NCBI GenBank assembly: GCA_027186245.1
Contig: CP114484.1
Span: forward strand, 2,678,501-2,742,500
Length of the DNA stretch: 64,000 bases
Direction of reading: 5' to 3'
Source: Coriaria nepalensis
Taxonomy: Eukaryota > Streptophyta > Magnoliopsida > Cucurbitales > Coriariaceae
A program made the translations under genes and the position numbers. A model generated the notes under the pieces. The model had not been told where the DNA came from. It made no database searches and saw nothing but the letters and a program-made list of their open reading frames with translations. Below, piece after piece: positions 1 through 12,477 of the stretch. Position 1 is the first letter of the stretch; every line of letters starts with the position of its first letter.

Positions 1-600
1 GAGTCAACGATTCCATAACGAAATTAATTACTCTCTCTCGCTCTCTTATATTTTTTAAGACCGACTACGTATATAATAGTAATCATATCATCAATATTAT
101 TATTTTGTAGTTAAATAAATAAAATTATTTTTATTACATTAAATTATATAATTTAATGTAATAATTACAGAATGATGCTATTAATATATTCAATACAAAA
201 TATTATCAGCATTCTTATTGTTAAATTTTGATCATATAATCAATAACTATTCGTTTTTCACTATAATCATATAATCAATACGACCGTGATGAACAATTTT
301 GATGCTTTGAACTCCGGCAAGTAATGACAGGTGTTGGAAGTTTTAGTTCGAAAACCCAACTCATTTGTTGATGAAGAAACATTAAGGACGAAGAGAAAGA
401 AATGACGAATATGAAGATGCATAAAAAAGTAGATGGCGATAAAGAATGAGTTTTAGTTTGATTTCTGGGTGGGACAAAGGAGGTAACGTGGATAGAAATT
501 TGGGCCTGATATTACAAGCGGGGCGATTTCCAGCCCAATCTTTTGATTAGTAGCGCTACAAGCCCCAATTTTAACTTTTGTTTCAGCCGACATATCGTTT
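1..600. other. Intergenic region and promoter of the elongin-B-like gene
   Basis: AT-rich DNA with no convincing gene. From about 500 to 570 there are TGGGCC/GGCCCA-like and AGCCCAAT motifs (TCP 'site II'-like), typical of plant housekeeping promoters. They lie just upstream of the probable transcription start of the next gene. Confidence 0.4.
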
Positions 601-1591
601 TTCAAAAGTCGTTAATCTGAATTGCTCCTTAGTCCTGTCAGCTCATCGACAACCATCAAGCTCACAGACTCGGTCAGATACGAACCTGAAGATTTTCCGA
701 ACCTGAAAATTTCACTGACCGATCCTCATTCCTCATGCTGCTCAGCTCTCTATGATCGATTTCCTTCAGCAATAGCTTTTCCGCTTCCGTGCCCCTGCTA
801 CTAAGGGTGGGGAAATCATTCATTCAGGTTCGTTGAGAATTCCGAAATGATATGTTATCGATGATTTCTAGGGTTTTATAGGATTCTCCGATTGTTATTC
901 TGGCTGAGGATCGATTGTAATTCATATTCTTCCTTCATAATCTTGCTAATTTTTTTGTTATTTTTATGTGATTCAGTATTATTTTCCTTTTCCTTTTTCC
1001 CTTTCTGCAGGAAGTTCTGGAGAAGCATTATATTCTTCAAAGGATTTGAGGCGGAGCTTTCTCAATTGGTAGTCTGATTTCAATTTTCTTCACGATTCGA
1101 AATGGTAACTATGTTCATTGGAGATATTCTGAATTGTCTGTATGCAGTATTTTGATAAGCTTGTCACAACACTAACTTACTGTGATTCACCCTCATTCTT
1201 AAAAGCTAAAATGATGGTGACCTTGTGCTTTTGAAGTTGTGAGGTGAAAAATCAATAATTATGTACCAATTTTCTTATCCTTCTAAGTTGAATTGACCAA
1301 TTATTATGAGGTTCTTACAGTTTTCCGAACGTTATATGAAATCTTAAACTGTATAGATCTGGAAAGGTAGACTACAGATACACTTAGCATGTTTGGGAAA
1401 ATCTTTCCCTTCAGAATCGCAAAATGGGGTATTAAGAAATCTTGAACTTTAGAATCAGCATGAATAATCAAATAAAATCAAGGGGCTCGTTAAGAGCCTC
1501 TGATAATACACTTCTTCATTTGCATTTGCGCATTTCCACATTCGTGCTATTCTGTATATAACTTGTACTTTAAACTGTATAGGCAGCTGCA

Positions 1592-2299
1592 ATGTACATA
1601 CGTGTCAAGCGTAATAAGACGACTTACTTTATCCAGTGTGACCCAACGGAGACAATTCTCAATATCAAGCAGAAGTTGCATGCACTCATTGATCAGCCTG
1701 TGAATGATCAACGGTTGAGTCTAGTTGGTACTGGGGAAGTATTGGAGGATTCAAAGACATTGGCTGATCAAAAGGTACCAAACTAAATGATCTCGTTATT
1801 TGCAGCTGCTAATATTCTGTTTAGATGTGACTGTTAACTCTGAGATATACCTTCTTTATACCCTTTCTCTTCTAAAACCCACACTTTATCTGTTGCTTCA
1901 GGTTGAAAATGATGCTGTCGTGGCACTAACTTTCCGGAAAGGTTGTGATCTTCTCCTTATCTCCCCCCCTTACCAAAAAAAATAAAAACTCTGAAGTACT
2001 ATTACTGTTAAAATACTTGCTGCAGCAAAAGCTACAATGTTGCACAATGTTGAGGAAAAGGTTGTGATTTTAGATACAGGTAGACAATAGTTATGGGAGA
2101 ATGTGGTTATTCTAGATGAACTGCAAGAAATCTGGTGGGGGGTTTTTTTTTTTATATATATACTGTTTTGATTTTTTTCTTTCCCACTAATTTTTATTAT
2201 CTTTCCATACTGCCAGATGACAATGAGTTTGAGGAGGTTGACATTGTCAGGCCAAATGATTTCTATCAGACGCATGATCCAGATAGCAGCAATTGGTAA
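1592..2299 (+). CDS. Elongin-B-like ubiquitin-fold protein, 3 coding exons
   Basis: Coding exons 1592..1774, 1902..1941 and 2217..2299 join in frame through GT-AG introns into a 101-residue protein, MYIRVKRNKTTYF to DPDSSNW. The N-terminal two thirds is a ubiquitin-like beta-grasp fold (MYIRVKR, NIKQKL, LEDSKTLADQKV, NDAVVALTFRK) and the acidic tail DDNEFEEVDIVRPNDFY resembles elongin B. In animals elongin B pairs with elongin C in cullin E3 ligases; a similar adaptor role in plants is inference. The ATG sits 10 bases after a probable acceptor (TATAGGCAGCTGCA), so the 5' leader is split, with upstream leader exon(s) around 620-830. Length and lack of any break support a functional gene. It resembles what I recall as Arabidopsis At5g57860. 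Confidence 0.8.
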
Positions 2300-5200
2300 A
2301 ACTAGAGACTTGATTTTGGAGACATGACTCTAAATTCAAGTTGCTCCTCGTACTACTACTATTACAATTCAAGTCATCCAACCATGATGCTTAAAAGGAT
2401 CGTGAAAACAGTCTTCAATTTGAAGTATTTGAAATCTGCTTCGTGCTCTTTTTTCCTTCTTCTTTTTATTTTTATTTTTTTCAATATTTAATTTCAACTT
2501 TCAAGTGTGTAGGGTACTGTCAGTATTGCTATGTAGTGCCGCTAGCTAAACCTAGGTCGAGTTCACCTAAAAACATTTGTTGAACTTGTTAAGTCAACAA
2601 GTTCCACCCACCCAAAGGATTAGGTTGTCTCAGAAAATCCTTGCAATCAGTATGAATGATCACTCAAATTTTCTCATAATATTTTTCATCATAAGGTAAG
2701 AAGGATATCTGGATACGGAATCAAATCCAAAAAATAAAAAATAAATAAATCAAAATTAAAAGCAGGAAGATCTACTATAAATCCTATACGACAGAACTAT
2801 GACATGGTCGGGCACGGACTGATGGGTTGATTACAAGTGATTTTGTTGGCATATGTATGTTATTCCTTCACACCAGATGAGCGCCCATCATTTTGCCTTT
2901 TATTTACTCTTTCAGAGTCAATTTTTTTTATTCATTTAAAGACATTTTTCTCAGACAAATCCAATCTAGGGTAAAATCGAACCAAAACTGAATCAGTATT
3001 AAACCGGTTGATTTTTGTTTGGTTGATTTTTCGGTTTTTCATATTAATTTTTTTGAATTTAATTATATTATAATATATGTAATTGATAAATATATATAAA
3101 TATTATATTATGTATAATTTTTATATTATTTAATAATTTATATTATAGGATTATCTTCATTTAATATTATTTTTAAATAAAATTTGGTATTATAATAATT
3201 AAAAATATTATTTTAACTTAATATCATAATCAAAATAATATTTAAATATATTATAAATTCATAATCTATCAATTCAATATCATTCAAATCAGCATCAATT
3301 GGGTCAAATGATTTTTGCTACTAAATGCCGAAAATAAACACGACAAGGGTTCTCAAGTTTATATAAATACTAAGATAAAAATTGAGAGTTTGGACTATAG
3401 TTAAAATTTATAATTAAAAAAAAAAAAATCAGGGTTTCGGTCGGTATATCAAAACCGACTGAAACACCGACAACTGATTTAGTTGAAACCATTTTGATCG
3501 GTATACTGACCGAAACCAACTGAAAATTATAAATATTTTTGCTCACCCTTAATCCAACCAGAATCATTTTTCTTTCGCCTACTAATATTAAACCACATAA
3601 TTATATAATATTACAAATAATTATGTGACTTAATATAATATATTTCTACTCCCACAATACCTTCCTAAACTAAGAAAATATGCATTATATATAAAAAAAA
3701 AAAAAAGGAAGCCTGAATCATTTCAAGCATTTTTGGAATGATGACTCATTACTTACACCTAATTTTGTCTAGCTAACCCATTTTTGATATATTAAAAAGT
3801 AAAAAAAAAAAAAAAAAACCCAAAAAAACCTTAGTTTAACACATGAACTGTCCGAATCAAACCCATGTGTCGTCTGTGGCGAAAGAGCAGCCAATTTCAA
3901 AGAAACCCAACATTTTTTGGTATCTAGCTATCAAAGAAGATGTGCTCGTCCTGTGTCTCTAGATATATCGAGTATTGGCTTTTCATGACATAGATAGTAT
4001 GTGGGCGATGTTTAATACACGTAAGAGGGGAAGACAGATTGAATCCTGCGTATCTTTTGAGTTTCTACATCGAGAAGGGAAAACATCATTCTGGAGTCCT
4101 GGACTCATGTCATGTGCTGTCTTCAATTTTATTGTTTCTCTCCATCTTTTTGTTCCCATTAATCATTATATATTCAAACAGGGAAATCATTATCTAAATA
4201 TTATTTTATCACCTTTAATTATTATTTTATCACCAATTTAAAATATAAATAAATTATTAATTTAAAATTTAATCAACTTTTTACTCAGGGGTGAGCATCA
4301 CTACGGTTTCAAAGTGGGGCTGTCTGTTTGTACGTAATAATGATGAGTAATGGGGGCCTTTTTGACTTTTCACTTTTCTTCATAAGTGACCCCATTAATG
4401 AGCTGTGGAAAGCTGTTGATGAATAAGGGCAGGCTACTCTTCTTCTTCCTCTCGCCTTAAAGAAAACGACTCATTCATTCATTCTTAAAATAAAAGAATG
4501 AAGCACGTGTGAAATTCTTTCATAAGAAAAATAGCACGTGTGAAATAAAAAAATGTATTTGAAGTTGAAAAATCTCGTTCCATAGTCAAATCAATATGAT
4601 CATTTCAAAATAGAAATTGTAAACAAAGTTGACATTAACATGAAAGAAAAATAATTTCAAAGAAAGTAGTAGATCATCATCAATTTGCAACAAATGAGAT
4701 TTAAGAAAAAGAATTAGAGTGAAAGGACAAATTGACTTAATACAAATGTGGACATGTATATACTTGTTGACAAGAATTGCCAGCTTCTTCACCAAAGACC
4801 AAACTCTATGTAGACACGTGAGATGATGTTTGGCGAACAAGAAGAGACAATAAAAGGGAACTGTGATGACAATGACCGAATGTTCCAAATCAAATAAAAC
4901 AAAAGATTATGCTAAATTCTACATCTTTATCTCTCTCCATCCATCCGTCTATCCATCATTATCGAAAAGTAATATTTAAAAAATTATTATATAAAATTAA
5001 TTTTAATATTAAAATTTAAACTTTTACGATATAATTAAATTTAATATATAATTAAATTAACTGTTATATATATTTTATATTATTTATATAAAAAAATTCA
5101 TATATAAATTAAAAAATAACGTCACACATATAAGATATATTAAAAATACTATATCTTATATTTCAAAAATAAATCAACCCTTCTTAAAATTAACTATGAA

Positions 5201-5700
5201 AGCCCAAATTTATGTTTTGTATACCATGATTACAATATAATATTTGTCTATTGTGAGCTTAGAGCTCAAACTGGATTTTAACCTTAAAGATTGAAACTGG
5301 ATATTTTTTTATAAATTATTTTTTATATTTTTATTTTAATTAAATTAAAAAAAAAAACCTAATTAAAAGATATAAATTATTTAATATTAATATTGAGAAC
5401 TTCACGTCTTCTTATAAAATATATACTTCAAATTATTTAATTTAATTATATTAATATATTTTTTTTGAAAAAGAAAAAAAAAACTAATTTGATAGTAAGA
5501 AATTGCCTCAAATAAAAGAAAATAAGTAGTAATTAAAAAAAAAAACCCCCAAATTTAATGAGAACAAAAAATTGTTGGTATCAAGTGATGTAGTCAGGGT
5601 ATCATTGATATTGTCGAACTAAAAAAAACAAAAAAATAAAAAACAATTTTTTTTTTTTTTTGGCTAAAGAAAAATAAATTTGTGCTTCAACAAGGTTTAA
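2300..5700. other. AT-rich intergenic region
   Basis: Long AT-rich interval between the elongin-B-like gene and the QWRF gene. It holds one MITE (2967-3551), several poly-A/T runs and AT-rich low-complexity DNA around 4970-5650. Short open frames near 3975-4241 (+) and 4586-4888 (-) lack family similarity and are not called. Confidence 0.6.
2967..3551. mobile_element. hAT-type MITE (about 585 bp) with 8-bp target duplication
   Basis: The left end reads TAGGGTAAAATCG; the right end, reverse-complemented, reads TAAGGGTGAGCAAAAAT, so the termini form an imperfect inverted repeat of hAT type. The flanks are ATCCAATC (2959-2966) and ATCCAACC (3552-3559), an 8-bp target duplication with one mismatch. 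The interior carries repeated AACCGAC/GGTCGGT motifs near both ends (2994-3040 and 3430-3530) around an AT-rich core. It has no coding capacity, so it is a non-autonomous element. The boundaries rest on the duplication plus the terminal similarity; family assignment is by TIR appearance only. Confidence 0.55.
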
Positions 5701-5713
5701 TGAAGAGGTAGAT

Positions 5714-5723
5714 GGCGCGAAAA
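5714..5723. promoter_or_regulatory. Canonical E2F site upstream of the QWRF gene
   Basis: GGCGCGAAAA is the reverse complement of TTTTCGCGCC, the textbook E2F/DP binding site. It lies about 240 bases before the CT-rich region where the 5' leader probably begins (about 5960). A second GC-rich core, TCGCGCC, follows at about 5748. Binding is not shown by sequence alone. Confidence 0.5.
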
Positions 5724-5949
5724 CAACTACCTCGCTTTCTGATTGGTCGCGCCCCCACCTTTCCCATCTTCCTAGTCTCAACTGAAACCGTTTTCTTCTA
5801 CTTCTTCCTGTTCCTTATCGTTATAATATTATTATGATTATTTATTTATTTATATTATTTTTAAATTTTCAAAATTTATACTCAGATTCATATTTCACAT
5901 TTAAATTTCTTCATTAGAAAGTTATTTAGGTCCTCTTCATCGAACCAAA

Positions 5950-7578
5950 AAAAAAAAAAAACTACCTCCGAAATTCAATATTCTTCTCTCCGACGACCGG
6001 ACCGCCGGCAAGTAGCTCTTATTTCCAGATGATCGGTTGCTTTCCCGAAGAGATTAGAGAATTTCATCGGCTGTAGAACTGAAAATTTCTTCCTTCAGTA
6101 TTCGTAGATCACTTCCGGTACGATTAAATTAAGCATAATTTTAGTTTTGATTCGTGCTTTTGATCGGGCTGTTTTCTTTTTCCACGATAATGTTCATAGA
6201 GATATGCTTGTCTGCTTGCAGTCTTCTTTTACCGAGTTAGGGAATCGAAATCACATGATTTCACCAAAGAATTTCATAGATTAAACATCCGATTTCTGAA
6301 ATTTTTTTTTTTGTTGCTGTAGAGAGATTCGTACGAACTGTGAGGATACAGAGCGTGTCTCCGTGAATAGAAACACGAACACGTCTCAGAGGCTTTCCCG
6401 TTGAACGCGAATCACGCCTGGGATTCTAAATCTGATCGATTCCCTTTCGTTGTTTCTTATTTTTTATTCTTTTTTCTCATGGAAATAGGGATCAAGTATT
6501 AGAGCTAGAGGATTGATCTTTTCTAATTCTGCCCCATTGACATGAATGAATATTAATTAACTTTCTTTTTACATACAAATTATATAATGATTAATCATCT
6601 GCATAATACAGATTTAATGTGAATGCATGGGGATGGACAACGATCTCCTTCCCCCACGTGGGATTTCCATTTGCCCAAGAACATTAGCATCTGCAACTTT
6701 CAAACTACAAATAATTATCAATATGTATATACAGACAACAAATTGCAGAATAGACTGGATAATTGATGCTTTTTTTTTTTCCTTCTCTTTTTCTTTTTCG
6801 TTTTCTTGGAATGCAGTAAATGCATAATTTTCATGGGTGGGGAGATCCCCAATATTCGTCTGTATATTTTTACTATATTTTTTCTTCAATGGATACTGGA
6901 AAGTAGAGATACCCTTTTATTTTCTTTTAATTTTATTTTTTGTTTTTGCTTGATATCACTTCCATTGAATTCTGCTTTCATGAAGAAGTAACGAACAGGG
7001 CAGTGTTTTCAGTGAGGCGGGGTCTGCTTAATGTCTCAATTTCCACTATGGCATTCCCGTGAGGCTTTTTAGGAGGGGAACAAAATGGCGAAAAAGAGTG
7101 GATGAAAGAATCACTTTTGTCTACTTTATCATACGCACCCTCTTCTTTCTTATCCTACACACTCACCAACAATGGGCCCCTACCTCCCCTGTGATCGCTG
7201 CTGTTTGGTTGTCACCTTAACCAGTCATAGTCTGTCAGTGTTTTTGTTTACTCCCCTGTGACAGAATGATAAAACATTTTTGACCCTTTTGCTTTCTTTG
7301 TTCTAAATCACTCGTATTCTCGTTCTTTGTTAGATATTAGATCTATCGCTGTTGTAAAGATGTATGCTTTCTGGTTTTCCAATTTTTTTTTTCTTCTCCT
7401 TCTCTGCATTGGTTTATTCCTTGCTTTACAGTCTTTCTCCCAACTGTTTAATTCTCACTTTTGGTTTTTTATGCATTTCTTGGCAGATTTAACTCAGATA
7501 AAAGGATCCCCATTTTTGCAATTTCTGTATACTGAAGTGAGAGAATTCATCAATATGGTCTAATTTGGCTTAGTGTGG
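5950..7578 (+). other. Probable split 5' leader of the QWRF gene
   Basis: A CT-rich, gene-like stretch (about 5960-6120, TCTCCGACGACCGG...) and further pyrimidine-rich segments precede the QWRF start codon by about 1.5 kb, with no convincing coding frame. I read it as leader exon(s) plus intron(s). Exact leader splice sites cannot be fixed without transcripts. The short frames inside it (6614-6889 minus, 7327-7563 plus) show no family features. Confidence 0.4.
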
Positions 7579-9794
7579 ATGGATTTATGTGAACCAAAGC
7601 AATCCTTAAGAAGGCACAAAGCACCCGAATCTTTCATTCCAAGACCAACTCTGGTTCTAGCTGAAAGGAATGATGCAACCGCCACCACCACCACCACCAC
7701 CACCACTCGCCGCCCTCGAACAAGGGAAGTCGGCTCTAGATACAAGTCACCTTCTCCAGCATCTCCTTGTGTGCCCCGCCGTTGCCCGTCGGCATCACCA
7801 AACGTCAGAAGAACAGTATCTGCTCCCTCACAATCGTCGTCTAAAAGAGCTCAATCTGTTGAGAGAAAGTGGTCCTCTACGCCCCCTTCACCTCCAAGTC
7901 CAAAGCTATCAACACCAGTCCATGATACATCTGTTGACTTACAGTTATCGAGAAGGACAAGTGGCGGCAGCCGATTAGCCGAGAGTCTATGGCCTTCTAC
8001 CATGCGGAGCTTGAGCGTCTCGTTCCAGTCTGATTCAATATCTATTCCTGTGAGTAAGAAGGAAAAACCAGTTTCCACAACTCTTTCTGATCGAGCCTTA
8101 AAACCTTCCTCAAATGTTGCTGCTTCTCATAAGCAAGTCGAAACACCAACTGTTATATGTAAGTCTACTCCGGAGAGAAAGATGAGCCCTTCTAGAGGAA
8201 AAATCTTTAAGCCGGATCAGTTGGAGAATTCTAAGCCCGTTGATGGCATACATAGTAGAATGATAGACCAGAACAGATGGCCTGGAAGAATTGGTGGGAA
8301 AGTAAATTCAAATGGATCGAACAACAGCAGCTTGGGTCCCACTGATAGAACAGTCCGAACCTCGAGTAAACCACCTATGGGAAACAGCTTAACTTCACCG
8401 AGGAGTAGGACAGTAGGATTTGAGGCAAATTCAGTTGATAATAATTCAATGCAAGCATATGCAGCACACAAGCTTGTTTCTACAAGTTCAACAGACAGTT
8501 CACTGTTATCAGTAATTCCGGGTTCAAGATCTAGGTCGCGCCCACCTTCTCCTTCTAGGACCTCAGTTTTATCATCGGTTAGTAAAGGAGTTAGTCCGTT
8601 TAGGACAGGACCATCAACCCCAACTTCTCGAAGCAACAGCCCATCTTGTATAAGGCCTAGTAGTAATTGTGCTCAGCCCAATGGTTTAGGTTCGACTTCA
8701 GTACTCAGTTTTATAATAGATCTTAAGAAGGGGAAGAAGGGAGAAGCTTACATAGAAGATGCTTATCAGCTCCGGCTACTATATAATAGATATTTGCAGT
8801 GGCGATTTTCTAATGCTCAGGCAGAGGCTGTACTTCACATGCAGAAAGTAAAAGCAGAGGTAGAGTTTAGATAAAACACTTTCTTAAAGGAAGTAAACAT
8901 ATGGGAATATATAATTATAATTCTTTTATATGATGCTGGGTTCAATAAAATATTTTTGCTATGTGCAGAGAACTTTATGTAATGTATGGAATACTACAAG
9001 AAATATGTGGAATTCTGTCGTCAGAAAAAGGATCGATCTCCAGCAGCTGAAGCTAGAGCTTAAGTTGATCTCAGTTTTGAATGATCAAGTAATGCCTCTC
9101 AATCATTTTATAGTGCTGTCCGTGTGTTCTCATTAGGCATGCTCTTAAAAATTTTTTTACCAATGCACGGTTATGTAATGATTGATTCAGATGGTCTACC
9201 TTGACAAATGGGATGCACTTGAAAGAGATCATATTAGTTCCTTATCGGGTGCCGTGGAGGATTTAGAGGCAAACACTCTACGTGTTCCGGTATCTGGAGG
9301 GGCAAGGGTAAGTTTCCATCCAAAGTTACTGAAAAAGGCATTGGATTTGATTTCTGAAAGGTGAGATATTGACATCGTAATCACATTGTGTTAATAATTT
9401 GCAGGCAGATATTGAATCCTTGAAGGGTGCTATATGCTCAGCTGTTGATGTGATGCAAGAAATGGGATCCACTCTATGCTCTTCACTCTCAAATGTGAGA
9501 CTTAAAAAATAGGCGTCTTTTAATTATGTGTATAACTATAAAAACATGCCAAATCAGTTGTTTATTTATTTGTTCTTTTTGCAGGCAGAGGCGGTCAACA
9601 GTCTGGTTTATGAGCTAGCTGTTACAGTAGCACAGGAAAAAGCAATGCTTGATGAATGTGAATCACTATTGTCTTCGACAGCTGCTATGCAGGTGGAGGA
9701 GTATAGTCTTAGAACACATACTACACAGGTGAAACAAGCCTTACTTGAGCTGTCAGTGTTGGCAAGCAATCAAAGTACCTCTCTGATATGGTAA
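7579..9794 (+). CDS. QWRF8: QWRF motif protein, augmin subunit 8-like
   Basis: Coding exons 7579..8859, 8969..9088, 9191..9307, 9405..9494 and 9585..9794, all GT-AG and in frame, give 605 residues. The start is the ATG giving MDLCEPKQSLRRHKAPESF; a GTG two codons earlier is ignored. The first 370 residues are basic, Ser/Pro/Arg-rich and disordered, with a Thr run coded by an (ACC)n repeat at about 7680-7705. The conserved C-terminal part begins around residue 390 and contains the signature YLQWRFSNAQAEAV, followed by coiled-coil-like helices to the end. The family includes Arabidopsis AUG8, the plant augmin subunit that binds microtubule plus ends and helps gamma-tubulin-dependent nucleation. 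The opening MD-CE-K--LRRH-APES looks closest to AUG8/QWRF8 (recalled as At4g30710). The E2F site upstream suggests cell-cycle expression. Confidence 0.88.
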
Positions 9795-10312
9795 AAAGAA
9801 AGGAGGAGCTTTCTCTGTCAGTGTTAGCCTTTCTTCTTCTGCTTCTGCTGTGCACATACCTTTTCTTTCTCCATCTCTCTTCCTCTGTTCGGAAATCCCA
9901 ACCTCTGCTAAAGCTAACAACTTAACCACAGCATGCCCCTCCCCCTCCTCTGTAAAGAGCTGCGGCTCATTTTTGTTCCACCCTTGTAAAATCTCCCTTT
10001 TTCTGAAATGAAAAAAGAAGAGTCAGTAAATCAAAGAAATGTAGTTGGTTTTTCTTTCTTATGGGCAAGCAAAAAGTGAATAACAGATCAGTAAGAAGTA
10101 AAAAGGTAAAGATGAAATGTGAACTGGTATTACTCTTTTTACAACAAGAGAGACGACCTACTATTATTTCCAACCATTACAACCTACTTAACACCACATG
10201 CTTATCACCCAAAAAAAGGATAAAAGAAAAAGCTACCAGACCTCCCTTTACTTCCAAAAGTGAAAGTGTGAAACATTAAACATAATATTTACATTCCTAA
10301 AACGCCTCGGCT

Positions 10313-11807
10313 TCAATCAACCTCTTCAATCTTCGGGCCAGCACTGGAACCACCACTAGCCCCACCAGCGCCACCACCATAACCACCAGTGCCACGATCC
10401 TCAGTAGCGCCACCTTGATACATCTTAGAGATAATAGGATTACAAATCTCCTCCAACTCCCTCAATTTATGCTCAAGCTCATCAACCTCAGCCAACTGAT
10501 TCTTTTCCAACCACTCAATCACCTCCTCCATCGCCTTCTCAATTCTCTCCTTATCCCCTCGGCTCAACTTCCCAGCAATCTTCTCATCCCTCACGGTATT
10601 TCTCATATTATACGCGTAATTCTCCAACACGTTCTTGGCCTCTACCTTCTTCTTCACTTCCTCATCCTCCGCCTTATACTTCTCTGCATCTTGCACCATC
10701 TTCTCTATCTCATCCTTACTCAAACCCCCTTATCGTTCGTTATCGTTATCTTATTCTTCACTCCGGCCGTCTTATCCTCCGCCGACACATTCAATATTCC
10801 ATTTGCGTCAATGTCAAACGTCACATTAACCTGCGGGACCCCACGCGGGGCTGGAGGTATTCCAGTCAATTCAAACTTCCCTAACAAATTGTTGTCCCTT
10901 GTCCTTGCTCTCTCCCCTTCATACACTTGTATCAATACCCCATGTTGGTTATCGGAATATGTCGAAAAAGACTTGCTCTTTCTTCGTTGGAATCGTAGTG
11001 TTCCTCGGAATCAAAACCGTCATGACCCCACCGGCCGTTTCAAGCCCTAGACTCAACGGGGCTACATCAAGTAACAACAAGTCCTGTACTTTCTGGTCCC
11101 CTTCTCCAGTTAGGATCGCAGCCTGAACTGCTGCTCCATAAGCCACGGCTTCGTCCGGGTTTAAGCTCTTACAAAGGTCCTTCCCATTGAAAAAGTCTTG
11201 AAGAAGATGCTGGATTTTCGGGACACGGGTCGACCCGCCGACTAAGACCACCTCGTAGACTTGGCTCTTGCGATTTTGGCATCACGTATGCATTTCTCGA
11301 CCGGTTCCATGCACTTAAAACAAGTCCATGTTTAATTCCTCGAACCGGGCCCTAGTGATTGAAGCGTAGAAATCGATTCATTCGTATAAGGAATCGATTT
11401 CGATTGTGGTTTGTGTGGTGGAAGAGAGTGCCCGCTTTGCTCTTTCGCAAGCCGTTCTCAACCGCCGCAAGTATCTAGCGTTCCCGCTTATGTCTTTTTT
11501 GTGTTTCCGTTTGAATTCTGCCACGAAATGGTTGACCTTGCGATTGTCAAAGTCTTCTCCGCCCAAATGGGCGTCTCCCGCCGTGGCTTTGACTTCGAAG
11601 ATTCCTTCTTCGAATGTTAGGAGTGAAACGTCGAAAGTGCCTCCACCTAGATCGAATATAAGCACGTTCTGTTCTCCTTTTCTTGAGTTTTTTTTGTCTA
11701 ATCCGTACGCTATAGCGGCGGCTGTTGGTTCGTTGATCATTCTAATCACGTTCAGCCCTGCAATAGAACCTGCATGCAAAACATAAAACAATAAAAAAAA
11801 AATCGAA

Positions 11808-11877
<70 letters not shown>

Positions 11878-12477
11878 ATCATAAAATGTAAAATTTACTA
11901 CAAACAAATTACATGTATACATATCTACAAGTACGTGAATGCTAAAAAACTTATAGGTACTATATTCTAGAATAAATATTTTGGTACCTGCATCTTTAGT
12001 AGCTTGCCTCTGAGAATCATTGAAATAAGCAGGGACCGTGATGACGGCGTTTTTTATGGTCTGACCCAGAAAAGCTTCAGCAATCTCCCTCATCTTAGTC
12101 AACACCATGGAAGAAATCTCTTCAGGCGAGAACCGCTTCTCCTCTCCTTTATAACGAACGATGATCATGGGCGGCTTATCACCAGGCCCAGGAATTACCT
12201 TAAAGGGCCAGAGCTTCATATCGCTCTGAACCGACGGGTCGGAGAATCTTCTCCCGATAAACCGTTTCGCGTCGAAGACAGTGTTCTCAGGGTTCATCGC
12301 AACCAGGTTCTTCGCTGCATCGCCGATCGATCGTTCCGTGTCGGTGAATGCCACGTAGGATGGGGTTGTCCGGTTGCCTTGGTCGTTCGGGATGATCTCA
12401 ACGCGGTCGTTCTGCCACGTGCCCAAGCAGCTGTAGGTGGTGCCTAAATCTATGCCTATCGCTTTTTCTCGAGCCAT
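10313..12477 (-). pseudogene. Cytosolic Hsp70/Hsc70, exon 2 broken by several lesions
   Basis: Exon 1 (12477..11988) encodes [19 protein letters not shown] through QATKDAG. A GT-AG intron at the position usual for cytosolic Hsp70 follows, then exon 2 (11769..10313) encodes [22 protein letters not shown] and ends GPKIEEVD, the cytosolic co-chaperone-binding EEVD tail. ATPase signatures IDLGTTYS and [12 protein letters not shown] are present. Exon 2 is broken: an in-frame TGA at 11378-11380 (a Gly codon expected), a +1 T near 11317-11320, a -1 near 11263-11271 restoring frame, a +1 in an A5 run (minus-strand T5) at 11065-10964 region, about 10965-10969, and a -1 in a C5 run at 10725-10729. Every indel lies in or beside a homopolymer, so sequence error in a real gene is a serious alternative to pseudogene. 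The remaining protein is well conserved. It is divergently arranged with CESA7, with starts 900 bases apart. Confidence 0.8.
11825..11874. repeat. (AT)n microsatellite in the Hsp70 intron
   Basis: About 25 uninterrupted AT units, next to an A-rich tract (11806-11825), inside the single Hsp70 intron close to its acceptor. A natural length-polymorphism marker, and a difficult stretch for sequencing. Confidence 0.9.

Noticed and set aside
3975..4241. Plus-strand frame of 88 codons
   Set aside because: Starts at TTG, low-complexity C-terminus, no recognisable domain.
4286..4297. CAGGGGTGAGCA as the start of a second MITE
   Set aside because: No matching opposite end or target duplication found nearby; too short alone.
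4586..4888. Minus-strand frame with hydrophobic segments
   Set aside because: No family motif, AT-rich composition, no splice or neighbour support.
7670..7978. Frame beginning with poly-proline in the QWRF exon
   Set aside because: Alternative frame of the (ACC)n repeat; the QWRF protein frame is intact through this region.
10415..11050. Open frame on the plus strand of 211 codons inside the Hsp70 locus
   Set aside because: It is antisense to the conserved Hsp70 C-terminus, with no family similarity. The sense strand explains the sequence.
11406..11786. Plus-strand frame inside the Hsp70 ATPase region
   Set aside because: Antisense shadow of conserved Hsp70 codons.
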